64,000 nucleotides of DNA. Origin: Kuafuiihalomonas sp050331295 (GTDB lineage Bacteria > Myxococcota > Kuafuiibacteriia > Kuafuiibacteriales > Kuafuiibacteriaceae). Location: contig JBHJGZ010000002.1 in NCBI GenBank assembly GCA_050331295.1, positions 310,001 through 374,000 of the forward strand, read 5' to 3'. This document shows positions 18,115-25,165 of this stretch, in pieces. The first letter of the stretch is position 1, and each line of letters opens with the position of its first letter. The notes beneath the pieces are model-generated. The model had not been told where the DNA came from. It saw only the letters and a list, made by a program, of their open reading frames with translations, and made no database searches. A program made the position numbers and the translations under genes.

Positions 18115-18864
18115 ATGGAGAGCACAGCCCACGTCGTTTCCTCGATGAAGCGGTCGCCGCCCGAAATCATCCTCGAGGCGCGCGCTCTGGATAAGACCTA
18201 TCAGATGGGAGAAGTCCTCGTGCACGCGCTTCGCGGAGCGGACCTTCAGCTATGGTCCGGCGAGATGGTCGTGCTGCTGGGTCCGTCCGGAAGCGGGAAG
18301 TCGACCCTCCTGAATCTTCTCGGGGGGCTCGATGTCCCCAGTCACGGCTCCATTCGGTTTCGGAACCAGGAGCTATCCAGCGCCGAGCCCAGGCAGCTGA
18401 CCCAGTATCGAAGGGAACACATCGGGTTTGTGTTTCAGTTCTACAACCTCATTCCCAGTCTGACCGCGCTGGAGAACGTGAAGCTGGTGTCCGATATCTG
18501 TCCTCGTTCCATGGCGCCCCGACGGGCCCTGGACATGGTCGGTCTCTCCGACCGTATCGACCACTTTCCGTCTCAGCTTTCAGGTGGGGAGCAGCAGCGG
18601 GTGGCCATTGCGCGAGCGGTGGTCAAGCAACCGTTGCTCCTTCTGTGTGACGAGCCGACGGGGGCGCTGGATTGTGAAACGGGTGTGAAGGTGCTGGAGG
18701 CCATCGACGACGTCAATCAACGTCTCGGCACCACGACGGCCATCATCACCCACAACACACCCATCGCTTCGATGGCGGACCGGATCGTCACGATGGCCGA
18801 TGGGCGGATTCAATCGGCGGTACCGAATCCATTGAAGAGACCACCTTCGGAGATCACATGGTAG
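18115..18864 (+). CDS. ABC transporter ATP-binding subunit (MacB/LolD type)
   Basis: The 249-residue ATPase has Walker A GPSGSGKST (56-64), a Q-loop in FVFQFYNLIP, signature LSGGEQQR, Walker B LLLCDEP and an H-loop His in IITHNT. The FQ(F/S)(Y/F)NLIPSLTALENV segment is typical of the type VII (MacB/LolCDE) exporters. ATG at 18115 is chosen; ATG at 18145 is equally possible and neither has a strong ribosome-binding site. The 222 bases before it are non-coding, with no feature I can name. The stop overlaps the permease start by seven bases. Together with the next two genes it forms a complete exporter of unknown substrate. Confidence 0.92.
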   Translation: MESTAHVVSSMKRSPPEIILEARALDKTYQMGEVLVHALRGADLQLWSGEMVVLLGPSGSGKSTLLNLLGGLDVPSHGSIRFRNQELSSAEPRQLTQYRREHIGFVFQFYNLIPSLTALENVKLVSDICPRSMAPRRALDMVGLSDRIDHFPSQLSGGEQQRVAIARAVVKQPLLLLCDEPTGALDCETGVKVLEAIDDVNQRLGTTTAIITHNTPIASMADRIVTMADGRIQSAVPNPLKRPPSEITW

Positions 18865-21221
18865 CGGCGCTTCACCAGAAACTCTGGCGGGAGATTTGGC
18901 TGATGAGGGGACAGATCTGCACGATCTCGTTGGTGATAGCCTCGGGAATTGCCAACTATGTCGCGCTCCAGGGTTGTTTCCGATCCTTGGAACAGGCCCG
19001 TTCCCAATTCTACTCCAGACACAGATTTGCGGATGTCTTCGTCGCATTGGAGCGAGCTCCGAAGTCTCTGCTGCGCGATCTGGAGAAGCTTCCGGGTGTG
19101 GCCCGAGTCTACGACCACGTCGTGAATCGGGTCACGGTCCCGGTCGCTTCGTTCCCGGAGCCGGCGCCGGGGCATCTGGTGTCCATCCCCGACGTGGGCC
19201 CGCCGCCTCTCAACGCCATCGACCTGCGGAGAGGTCGGTGGCCGAGTCCCCATCGGGTCGACGAAGCCGTTTTGCTCGAGTCGTTCGCCAAAGCGCATGG
19301 ATTTCGGCTCGGGGACACCATCTCGGTGGTGGTGGAAGGCCGCATGGTCCATCTGCGAGTGGTCGGCCATGGTATATCACCCGAGTACATCTTCCCTGTG
19401 CAGGGTGGGTTGACGACCCCGGAAGCGAGTCGATTCGCCGTGCTTTGGGTCCCTCGGCGCGTGGCGTCCGCCTATCTCGATCTTCAGGGTGCGTTCAACG
19501 CCGTCGCGTTTCGGGTCGAGACCGGAGCGGAACAGCGAGTGGTCGAAGAAGTGGATCGGGTGCTGGACCCGTATGGCGGGATCGGAGCCTACACCGCTGC
19601 CGACCAACCTTCGAATCATCGTTTGGAAGGCGAATTCCTGCAGCTCCGAGCGTTCGCGATGGTGGTTCCGGCCATGTTTCTCGGCGTGGCGGCACTGCTC
19701 CTCAGCATCGTCCTCTCGCGGATGGTCGCGCTGCAGCGCGGCCAGATCGCAACCCTAAAGGCTCTGGGCTACACGGACCGACGGATCGGAGTGCACTACC
19801 TCTTGATGTTTTCGTCCACGTTGGTCCTCGGCTCCGGACTGGGCTTGGCGGTGGGTGGTTGGCTTGGAGACGGGATCACGGGCCTCTACTTGAAATACTT
19901 CCGGTTCCCGACCGCGACCTTCGTCTTGGAGTCGGAGACCGCGTTGAAAGCCATTGGTGTGACGGCCGCATCGGGCGCATTCGGAGCCTTTCTCGGAATG
20001 CGACGGGTCATCCGCCTCGCACCGGCGGAAGCGATGCGCCCGCCGGCGCCCGCCCGCTATCGGGCTACGCTTCTGGAACGTCTCGGTCTGGCTCGCCGGA
20101 TCTCGCCGGTTGCCGTCATGGTCCTGCGGGAGGTGGAGCGGCGGTCGGTGCGCACGCTGCTCTCTTCCCTGGCCATTGCGATGTCGGTGGCCATCGTGGT
20201 GACCGGCAGGTTCTCGGGAGATGCCGTCGACCACATCATGAAGGTCACGCTCCAGTCCTCCTGGCGCGAGGACCTTCATGTAGAGTTCGAGACCCCGGTA
20301 CGAATCAATGCGCTCAATCAATTCAAACACCTGCCCGGCGTGAGAGAAACCGAGCCGTTTCGGTCCGTCCCGGTCCGGTTTCGGCACGAGCATCGGAAGT
20401 GGGACGGGGTGATCATGGCTTACGGGCAGGGTGCTCGACTCCGACGTCCCATGAGCACCGACGGACGCGCTCAGGCGGTTCCAAGGTCGGGAGCTCTGCT
20501 TTCAGAGCATCTTGCTTCGGTGCTGGGGGTTCGGCGGGGGGATACGATAGCCGTGGAGAGTCACGAGGGCACTCGACCGGAATTCGAAGTGAGGGTCGTC
20601 GATTTGTTCGATGAGCCGTTCGGACTGGTCGCCCATCTGGACATCGACGAGTTGACCCGCCTGCTCGAAGAGGAGCGTCGCGCCAACGCCGTGTTTCTGA
20701 AGGTGGATTCGGACCAATTGGAGGCTCTCATGGAGTCTCTGCGTGGAATACCTTCCGTGCTGTCCATCATGCGTCGCCAAGCCGTGATCGACGAGTTCCG
20801 CGCACAGCAGGCGTCGATGTTCACCACCACCATGATCATCTTGACCGTCTTCGCGTCGTGCATCGCCTTCGGCGTCGTCTACAACAACGCCCGCGTGGCG
20901 CTTTCGATGCGAGAACGCGAATTCGCCACCATGCGGGTGCTCGGCTTCTATCGCTCCGAAGTCTCGGCAGTTCTGTTGGGGGAGCTGCTCATTCAAGTCC
21001 TCCTGGCAATACCCATCGGGCTCGCGCTGGGGGTCTGGCTCTGCCACGGAATCGCCAGCACCGTCGACCCCGACGAGTTCCGGCTACCCGTCGTGCTCAC
21101 CTCTCAAACCTATGCATTCTCTTCGCTCGTGACGGTTGTCGCCAGCGTTTTGGCTGCGATTCTGGTGCGACGCCGGCTGTCGCGGCTCGACCTCATCGCA
21201 GTCCTCAAGACTACGGAGTAG
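18858..21221 (+). CDS. FtsX-type ABC transporter permease, two FtsX domains
   Basis: The 787-residue permease has an N-terminal membrane helix (about 18-38), a periplasmic domain to about residue 265, a three-helix FtsX core (about 270-400), a second anchor helix near residue 430, a second periplasmic domain and a final FtsX core (about 655-775). This duplicated ten-helix layout matches LolE/MacB-superfamily permeases with two FtsX repeats. ISLVIASGIANYVALQGC near the N-terminus and a closing RRRLSRLDLIAVLKTTE are family-like. It overlaps the ATPase gene at its start and is followed two bases later by the adaptor gene. It probably couples ATP hydrolysis to extrusion of a lipid, peptide or small molecule; the substrate is unknown. 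Confidence 0.9.
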   Translation: MVAALHQKLWREIWLMRGQICTISLVIASGIANYVALQGCFRSLEQARSQFYSRHRFADVFVALERAPKSLLRDLEKLPGVARVYDHVVNRVTVPVASFPEPAPGHLVSIPDVGPPPLNAIDLRRGRWPSPHRVDEAVLLESFAKAHGFRLGDTISVVVEGRMVHLRVVGHGISPEYIFPVQGGLTTPEASRFAVLWVPRRVASAYLDLQGAFNAVAFRVETGAEQRVVEEVDRVLDPYGGIGAYTAADQPSNHRLEGEFLQLRAFAMVVPAMFLGVAALLLSIVLSRMVALQRGQIATLKALGYTDRRIGVHYLLMFSSTLVLGSGLGLAVGGWLGDGITGLYLKYFRFPTATFVLESETALKAIGVTAASGAFGAFLGMRRVIRLAPAEAMRPPAPARYRATLLERLGLARRISPVAVMVLREVERRSVRTLLSSLAIAMSVAIVVTGRFSGDAVDHIMKVTLQSSWREDLHVEFETPVRINALNQFKHLPGVRETEPFRSVPVRFRHEHRKWDGVIMAYGQGARLRRPMSTDGRAQAVPRSGALLSEHLASVLGVRRGDTIAVESHEGTRPEFEVRVVDLFDEPFGLVAHLDIDELTRLLEEERRANAVFLKVDSDQLEALMESLRGIPSVLSIMRRQAVIDEFRAQQASMFTTTMIILTVFASCIAFGVVYNNARVALSMREREFATMRVLGFYRSEVSAVLLGELLIQVLLAIPIGLALGVWLCHGIASTVDPDEFRLPVVLTSQTYAFSSLVTVVASVLAAILVRRRLSRLDLIAVLKTTE

Positions 21222-21223
21222 CC

Positions 21224-22450
21224 ATGAAAACGTCGGAATCGAAACCTCGGCGCTGGCCGAAGTGGATGTGGGTCTGGGCAGGGTTGGCCGGAGCCTTGAC
21301 GTTGGTGGCGGTCGCGTATTGGCCGAAGCCGGTCGACGTCGAATCTCAGCCGGTACGCAGAGGCACCTTGGTGGTCACGGTGGTCGAAGATGGAATGACT
21401 CGCATCCGAGATCCCTACACCCTCTCGTCACCCCTGCAAGGGGAATTGCAGCGGCTGAGCATCGAAGCGGGGGACCGAATCGAGCGCAATCAGATCCTGG
21501 CCCGTATCCTTCCAGGAGCCGCACCGCTTTTGGACCCCAGAAGTCGGTCCGAGGCGGAGGCCCGAGTCGAAGCCGCGCGGGCTGCGAGCCAGCGCGCCGA
21601 CGCGGCCGTCAAGCGAGAGGAGGCAGATGCACGTTTGGCCGACATGGAGCTGGCGAGACGGAAGGCGCTGATCGAGGCGCAGGTGCTGGCGGAAAGCGAG
21701 CACGACCGCCTTCGCATCGGTGTACAAGCCACCCGGGCCGATCTGGCCGCGGCCCGTTTCGCCGCGCGGGTGGCCGCCCACGAACTCAAGTTGGCGGAGG
21801 CGGCCCTACGGCGTTCCAGTACTCCGAGCGGAGCGGTTGAGGAGCTGGTGATCCGGTCTCCGGTCGATGGCGTGGTCTTGGAAGTCTTCGCAGAGTCGAA
21901 GGTCGCGGTGGTGGCGGGGACGGCGATCCTTTCGGTGGGCGACCCGGAAGGCCTCGAAGTGGTCGTGGACGTCCTCACCCAGGATGCGGTCCAGATCGAA
22001 CCGGGGGCGCACGCCACCATCGATCGATGGGGCGGGGCTGGTTCCATCCCGGCTCGTGTGCGACGCGTCGAGCCTCGCGCCTTTACCGACCACTCGGCCC
22101 TCGGGGTGGAGGAGCAGCGAGTGAACGTTCTCCTGGATCTGGATGCCCCAAAGGAGGATTGGGAGCGGCTCGGGGATGGATTCCGGGTCGAGGTGAGCAT
22201 CGTCATTCACGAGGCTGACGAAGCCCTGTTGGTTCCGGAAGCGGCTCTGTTCCGTCGTTCCGGTCAGTGGAACGTCTTCCAGATCGTGGAGGGGAGGGCC
22301 AGGCGGGTAGAGGTGGACGTGGGTCTCAGCAACGGACGCGAAGCGCAGCTGTTGTCCGGCCTGTCCGAGAACGACCGTGTCATCGTCTATCCGAGTGACT
22401 ACGTCGAAGACGGTGTTCGGGTTCGAACCGCGTCTCCGGATGCTCTCTGA
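21224..22450 (+). CDS. HlyD/MacA-type periplasmic adaptor protein
   Basis: The 408-residue protein has a short cytoplasmic N-terminus and one membrane helix (about 16-34). A lipoyl-like half follows (SSPLQGELQRLSIEAGDRI), then a coiled-coil hairpin (about 100-195) rich in Ala, Arg and Glu, the second lipoyl half (VIRSPVDGVVLEV) and beta-barrel and membrane-proximal domains. This is the standard adaptor of tripartite efflux systems. ATG at 21224 lies two bases after the permease stop. No TolC-like outer-membrane channel is in the window. The last 71 bases overlap the end of the convergent metallophosphoesterase gene. Confidence 0.92.
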   Translation: MKTSESKPRRWPKWMWVWAGLAGALTLVAVAYWPKPVDVESQPVRRGTLVVTVVEDGMTRIRDPYTLSSPLQGELQRLSIEAGDRIERNQILARILPGAAPLLDPRSRSEAEARVEAARAASQRADAAVKREEADARLADMELARRKALIEAQVLAESEHDRLRIGVQATRADLAAARFAARVAAHELKLAEAALRRSSTPSGAVEELVIRSPVDGVVLEVFAESKVAVVAGTAILSVGDPEGLEVVVDVLTQDAVQIEPGAHATIDRWGGAGSIPARVRRVEPRAFTDHSALGVEEQRVNVLLDLDAPKEDWERLGDGFRVEVSIVIHEADEALLVPEAALFRRSGQWNVFQIVEGRARRVEVDVGLSNGREAQLLSGLSENDRVIVYPSDYVEDGVRVRTASPDAL

Positions 22451-23081
22451 CCGCGGAGCGGAGGTCGACGGTCCGAGGCGTCCGAGTGCCGAGTAGAAGC
22501 TTACTCACTGCGGCGTTCACGAAGCGACAGCCTCCTCGAATCTCCTCCCCGGCCGCCTCATGAATGTGCCCAAACACGTGGAGTCGAGGTGGCTTCACCG
22601 AAACGCTCGCCAAGAGCCGCTCGCACCCGACGTGCATCCCCAAGACGATTCGGTCCAATATTCCATGGGGCGGGCCATGGGTGACCAGTACATCGATGCT
22701 CTGGGGGATTTGGGCCCAATGGGCCTGGATGTCGTCACCGCGCTCGCGGTTGAAAGCCATACTGCGAAACTTTGGTGTGACCGGGGAGCCCCAGAATCGA
22801 AGACCGGCTATCGTGACGCCTTCGTCACACAAGTACGTGATGTCTCGGTCCGAGCAAGCGCTTCGAAACCTTTCTGGCTCCCGCTCGCACCACACGTCGT
22901 GGTTGCCGGCGACCAGGACCTTCCGAGGGGCCGGGAAGCTCGCGAACCAGTCCAGGAAGCGAACCGTTTCTTCTTCGCCTCCCCGCCGGGTGAAGTCCCC
23001 GGCGTGGATCACGATATCCGCATCGGGCCGATGCAGCCGGTCATGCTTCATGTGGGAGTCTGAGAGGAGGGCCAGTCGCAT
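22380..23081 (-). CDS. MPPED-like metallophosphoesterase
   Basis: The 233-residue calcineurin-like phosphoesterase has the full set of metal motifs: SDSH, HAGDF, AGNHD, VTHGPP and FGHIHEA. The blocks LVTHGPPHGILD, HVGCERLL and PRLHVFGHIHEAAG are close to those of the animal MPPED1/MPPED2 family rather than to bacterial YfcE. MPPED proteins are metal-dependent phosphodiesterases with weak cyclic-nucleotide activity; the bacterial substrate is unknown. ATG at 23081 shares a base with the proC stop (TGATG), so it is coupled to proC. The C-terminal 25 residues are charged, lie beyond the conserved domain and are encoded within the overlap with the adaptor gene. Confidence 0.88.
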   Translation of the reverse strand: MRLALLSDSHMKHDRLHRPDADIVIHAGDFTRRGGEEETVRFLDWFASFPAPRKVLVAGNHDVWCEREPERFRSACSDRDITYLCDEGVTIAGLRFWGSPVTPKFRSMAFNRERGDDIQAHWAQIPQSIDVLVTHGPPHGILDRIVLGMHVGCERLLASVSVKPPRLHVFGHIHEAAGEEIRGGCRFVNAAVSKLLLGTRTPRTVDLRSAVREHPETRFEPEHRLRRSHSDRR

Positions 23082-23902
23082 CACTTCGGCGCGGCGCCGA
23101 GCTCGTTGGCCCGACGGGTCGCGGCCTCCACCGCATCCATGATGGTGGTTCGAAGGCCACCCGCCTCCAGCACGTGGAGACCCGCGATCGCCGTCCCGCC
23201 TGGTGATGTGACCTGGTCCTTCAACCGACCCGGGTGTTCGCCGGTTTCGAGCACCATCCGGGCGGCTCCCAGCAGCGTTTGGGTGGCGAGGTCTTGGGCG
23301 ATCTCTCGGGATAGCCCCACCTTCACACCCGCGTCGGCGAAGGCTTCGAGGATGAGAAACACGTAGGCAGGACCGCTGCCCGACAGGCCGGTCACCGCGT
23401 CCAGATGCTCCTCGTCCAAACGCACGGTGCGACCGATGGACGCGAACAGGCGCTCAGCCACGTCGAGATCGAGATCCGCGGCGTGCCTTCCCCGGGCCAG
23501 CGCGGTGGCGGCTGCTCCGACCTTGGCCGGCGTGTTGGGCATCGCCCGCACCACCCGGACCGCATGGGCACCACCGGCCCAAGTTTCCAGGCGCGACGTG
23601 GACAGGCCCGCGGCCACCGAGATCAGCAGCTTGCTGGGGCTCACCGGCGCGATCTCCTCGAGGACCCCGCACATCGCCTGGGGCTTCACGCCCAGCAGCA
23701 CCACGTCCGCCTGCTCTGCGGCGGCCAGGTTCGTTTCAGACCACCGAACGCCGTGGCTTTCGGCCAACGCCTCGGCCTTTCCCGGGCGGCGGCAGGTGAT
23801 CAGGATGTTCTCGGGAGCGAGGGTTTTCTTCGAGATCAGGCCGCGAAGGATGGCCTGACCCATGTTTCCGGCACCGAGAAGGGCGAGCGACGTCGACTCC
23901 AC
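23081..23902 (-). CDS. proC: pyrroline-5-carboxylate reductase
   Basis: Last enzyme of proline synthesis, reducing pyrroline-5-carboxylate with NAD(P)H. The 273-residue protein has the Rossmann motif LLGAGNMGQAI at the N-terminus, VVRAMPNTPAKVG, and the C-terminal signature block GLSGSGPAYVFLILEA with LKDQVTSPGGTAIAG. The GTG start at 23902 gives a normal N-terminus. It lies 63 bases after the stop of the upstream methyltransferase gene and is coupled by TGATG to the metallophosphoesterase, an odd partner. With proBA at 15767-17892 the window holds the whole glutamate-to-proline route. Confidence 0.96.
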   Translation of the reverse strand: MESTSLALLGAGNMGQAILRGLISKKTLAPENILITCRRPGKAEALAESHGVRWSETNLAAAEQADVVLLGVKPQAMCGVLEEIAPVSPSKLLISVAAGLSTSRLETWAGGAHAVRVVRAMPNTPAKVGAAATALARGRHAADLDLDVAERLFASIGRTVRLDEEHLDAVTGLSGSGPAYVFLILEAFADAGVKVGLSREIAQDLATQTLLGAARMVLETGEHPGRLKDQVTSPGGTAIAGLHVLEAGGLRTTIMDAVEAATRRANELGAAPK

Positions 23903-23965
23903 GGCCCCTCATAGCATCCGAACGATGTTCGCCAAACCGATGGGGGAGGTCCGGTCCGGTCGACC

Positions 23966-25081
23966 TCACGTCGACGAAACCAACAAGGCGATCTGGATGC
24001 CGCCGTGGTCCACCCGTCTCGTCGTCTGGAGCGAAAGACCGGTGGCGGCGGTCCATCGAGGGTCTGCTGACACCATCGCGAGGCGCCATCCGGGACCGAG
24101 CCGCCGATAGGCGGCGCCGAGGGCCTGAAAGAGAAGTCGCAGGTTGCGTTGCCCAGAGAGGCGGCGACCGTAGGGCGGGTTGCATACCAGGACTCCACGA
24201 CGAGCGGAGAGCGCGTCAGCGAGCCGCTCCTGGAGGGTGCCGGAGGCGAAACGGATACGATGCGCGATCCCCGCGGTCTGGGCGTTGGCCCGGGCGTGCT
24301 CGATCGCTTTCGGGTTACGGTCGCTCCCCAGGATGGAAGTGCCGTCGGCGGGCACGAGTCGGCTCTGGGCGCGTTCCCGTTCCTCTTCGAGGCGGACGGG
24401 ATCGAACCAAGGAAACGACTCGAACGCGAAGCTTCGGAAGAGGCAGGGGGCCTGGTTCTGCGTCTTGAGGGCCGCTTCGATGGGGATGGTTCCGACACCG
24501 CAGAACGGATCCCAGATCAGACCCTCGAAACCGGGGCCGACCCCGGCGTCACTCAGGAGAGCGTAGGCCAGATCCTCGCGCAGCGGCGCCTTTCCGGGAT
24601 GGAGCCGGTAGCCACGCTGCCGCAGCGCGGGATTGGAGGCGTCGATCCAAAGGCGGAATGTATCCCTCTGGACGTTCACGCGAATGTGCAGCGGCGTCAT
24701 GCTCGGGTCTGGGTCTCCGACCGAACGTGACAACAAGGCCTCCAGCCGCTGAGCGATGGCACCCGTGTGGTACAGGCGAGACTTCGAGGTGGTGACCTTG
24801 AATCGAACCGGTCTTCCCGGTTCGATGAAGCGATTCCAGGGTAGTCGGGCGCCCTTCTTTTCGAGCTCCTCGAACCCCTTCGCCCCGAACGACCCGACTT
24901 CGAGACTGACGAAGAGCGCTGACCCGAGGCCGAGATGCGCTCGAGCCAGGGTCGAATCATCCGCGTCGAAGGCGACGCCTCCCGCCCCAGGTCGTCCCGG
25001 AATGCCGAGCCTCGCGAGGTCGGCGCTGACCACGTCCTCCAGGCCCGGGGCACAGGCGGCGAAGGCACGGACCGTCTCCAC
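23966..25081 (-). CDS. THUMP-domain 23S rRNA/tRNA guanine-N2 methyltransferase (RlmL/Trm14-like)
   Basis: The 371-residue SAM-dependent methyltransferase has an N-terminal ferredoxin-like and THUMP part (residues 1-160, with LHIRVNVQRDTFRLWIDAS) followed by a Rossmann methyltransferase domain. Motif I is DPFCGVGTIPIEAA; the catalytic motif is NPPYGRRL, the form typical of N2-guanine methylation. RlmK-type extra domains are missing, so it is an RlmL-N-half or Trm14-like enzyme. The GTG at 25081 starts it, divergent from mrfA with about 80 bases between them. Exact RNA target unknown. Confidence 0.88.
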   Translation of the reverse strand: METVRAFAACAPGLEDVVSADLARLGIPGRPGAGGVAFDADDSTLARAHLGLGSALFVSLEVGSFGAKGFEELEKKGARLPWNRFIEPGRPVRFKVTTSKSRLYHTGAIAQRLEALLSRSVGDPDPSMTPLHIRVNVQRDTFRLWIDASNPALRQRGYRLHPGKAPLREDLAYALLSDAGVGPGFEGLIWDPFCGVGTIPIEAALKTQNQAPCLFRSFAFESFPWFDPVRLEEERERAQSRLVPADGTSILGSDRNPKAIEHARANAQTAGIAHRIRFASGTLQERLADALSARRGVLVCNPPYGRRLSGQRNLRLLFQALGAAYRRLGPGWRLAMVSADPRWTAATGLSLQTTRRVDHGGIQIALLVSST

Positions 25082-25146
25082 GATCCACCGAGGGATCCTG
25101 TGGTGGGCCCCGATTGGCCAGGCCTGGATTCCTTTTCGTGAGAGGG

Positions 25147-25165
25147 GTTCACTTGTTCAGTGAAC
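25147..25165. promoter_or_regulatory. perfect inverted repeat in the rlmL-mrfA divergent region
   Basis: The 19 bases read GTTCACT-TGTTC-AGTGAAC, two perfectly complementary 7-base arms around a 5-base spacer. This symmetry is what one expects of a dimeric repressor site. It sits between divergent genes and covers the GTG at 25160 taken as the mrfA start. The inner TTGTTCAG partly resembles LexA sites reported for myxobacteria, but the match is incomplete. No regulator gene is adjacent. Confidence 0.45.

Noticed and set aside
25147..25165. Calling the palindrome a LexA box
   Set aside because: Only the inner TTGTTCAG resembles a myxobacterial LexA site and the outer positions do not fit; reported only as an unidentified operator candidate.
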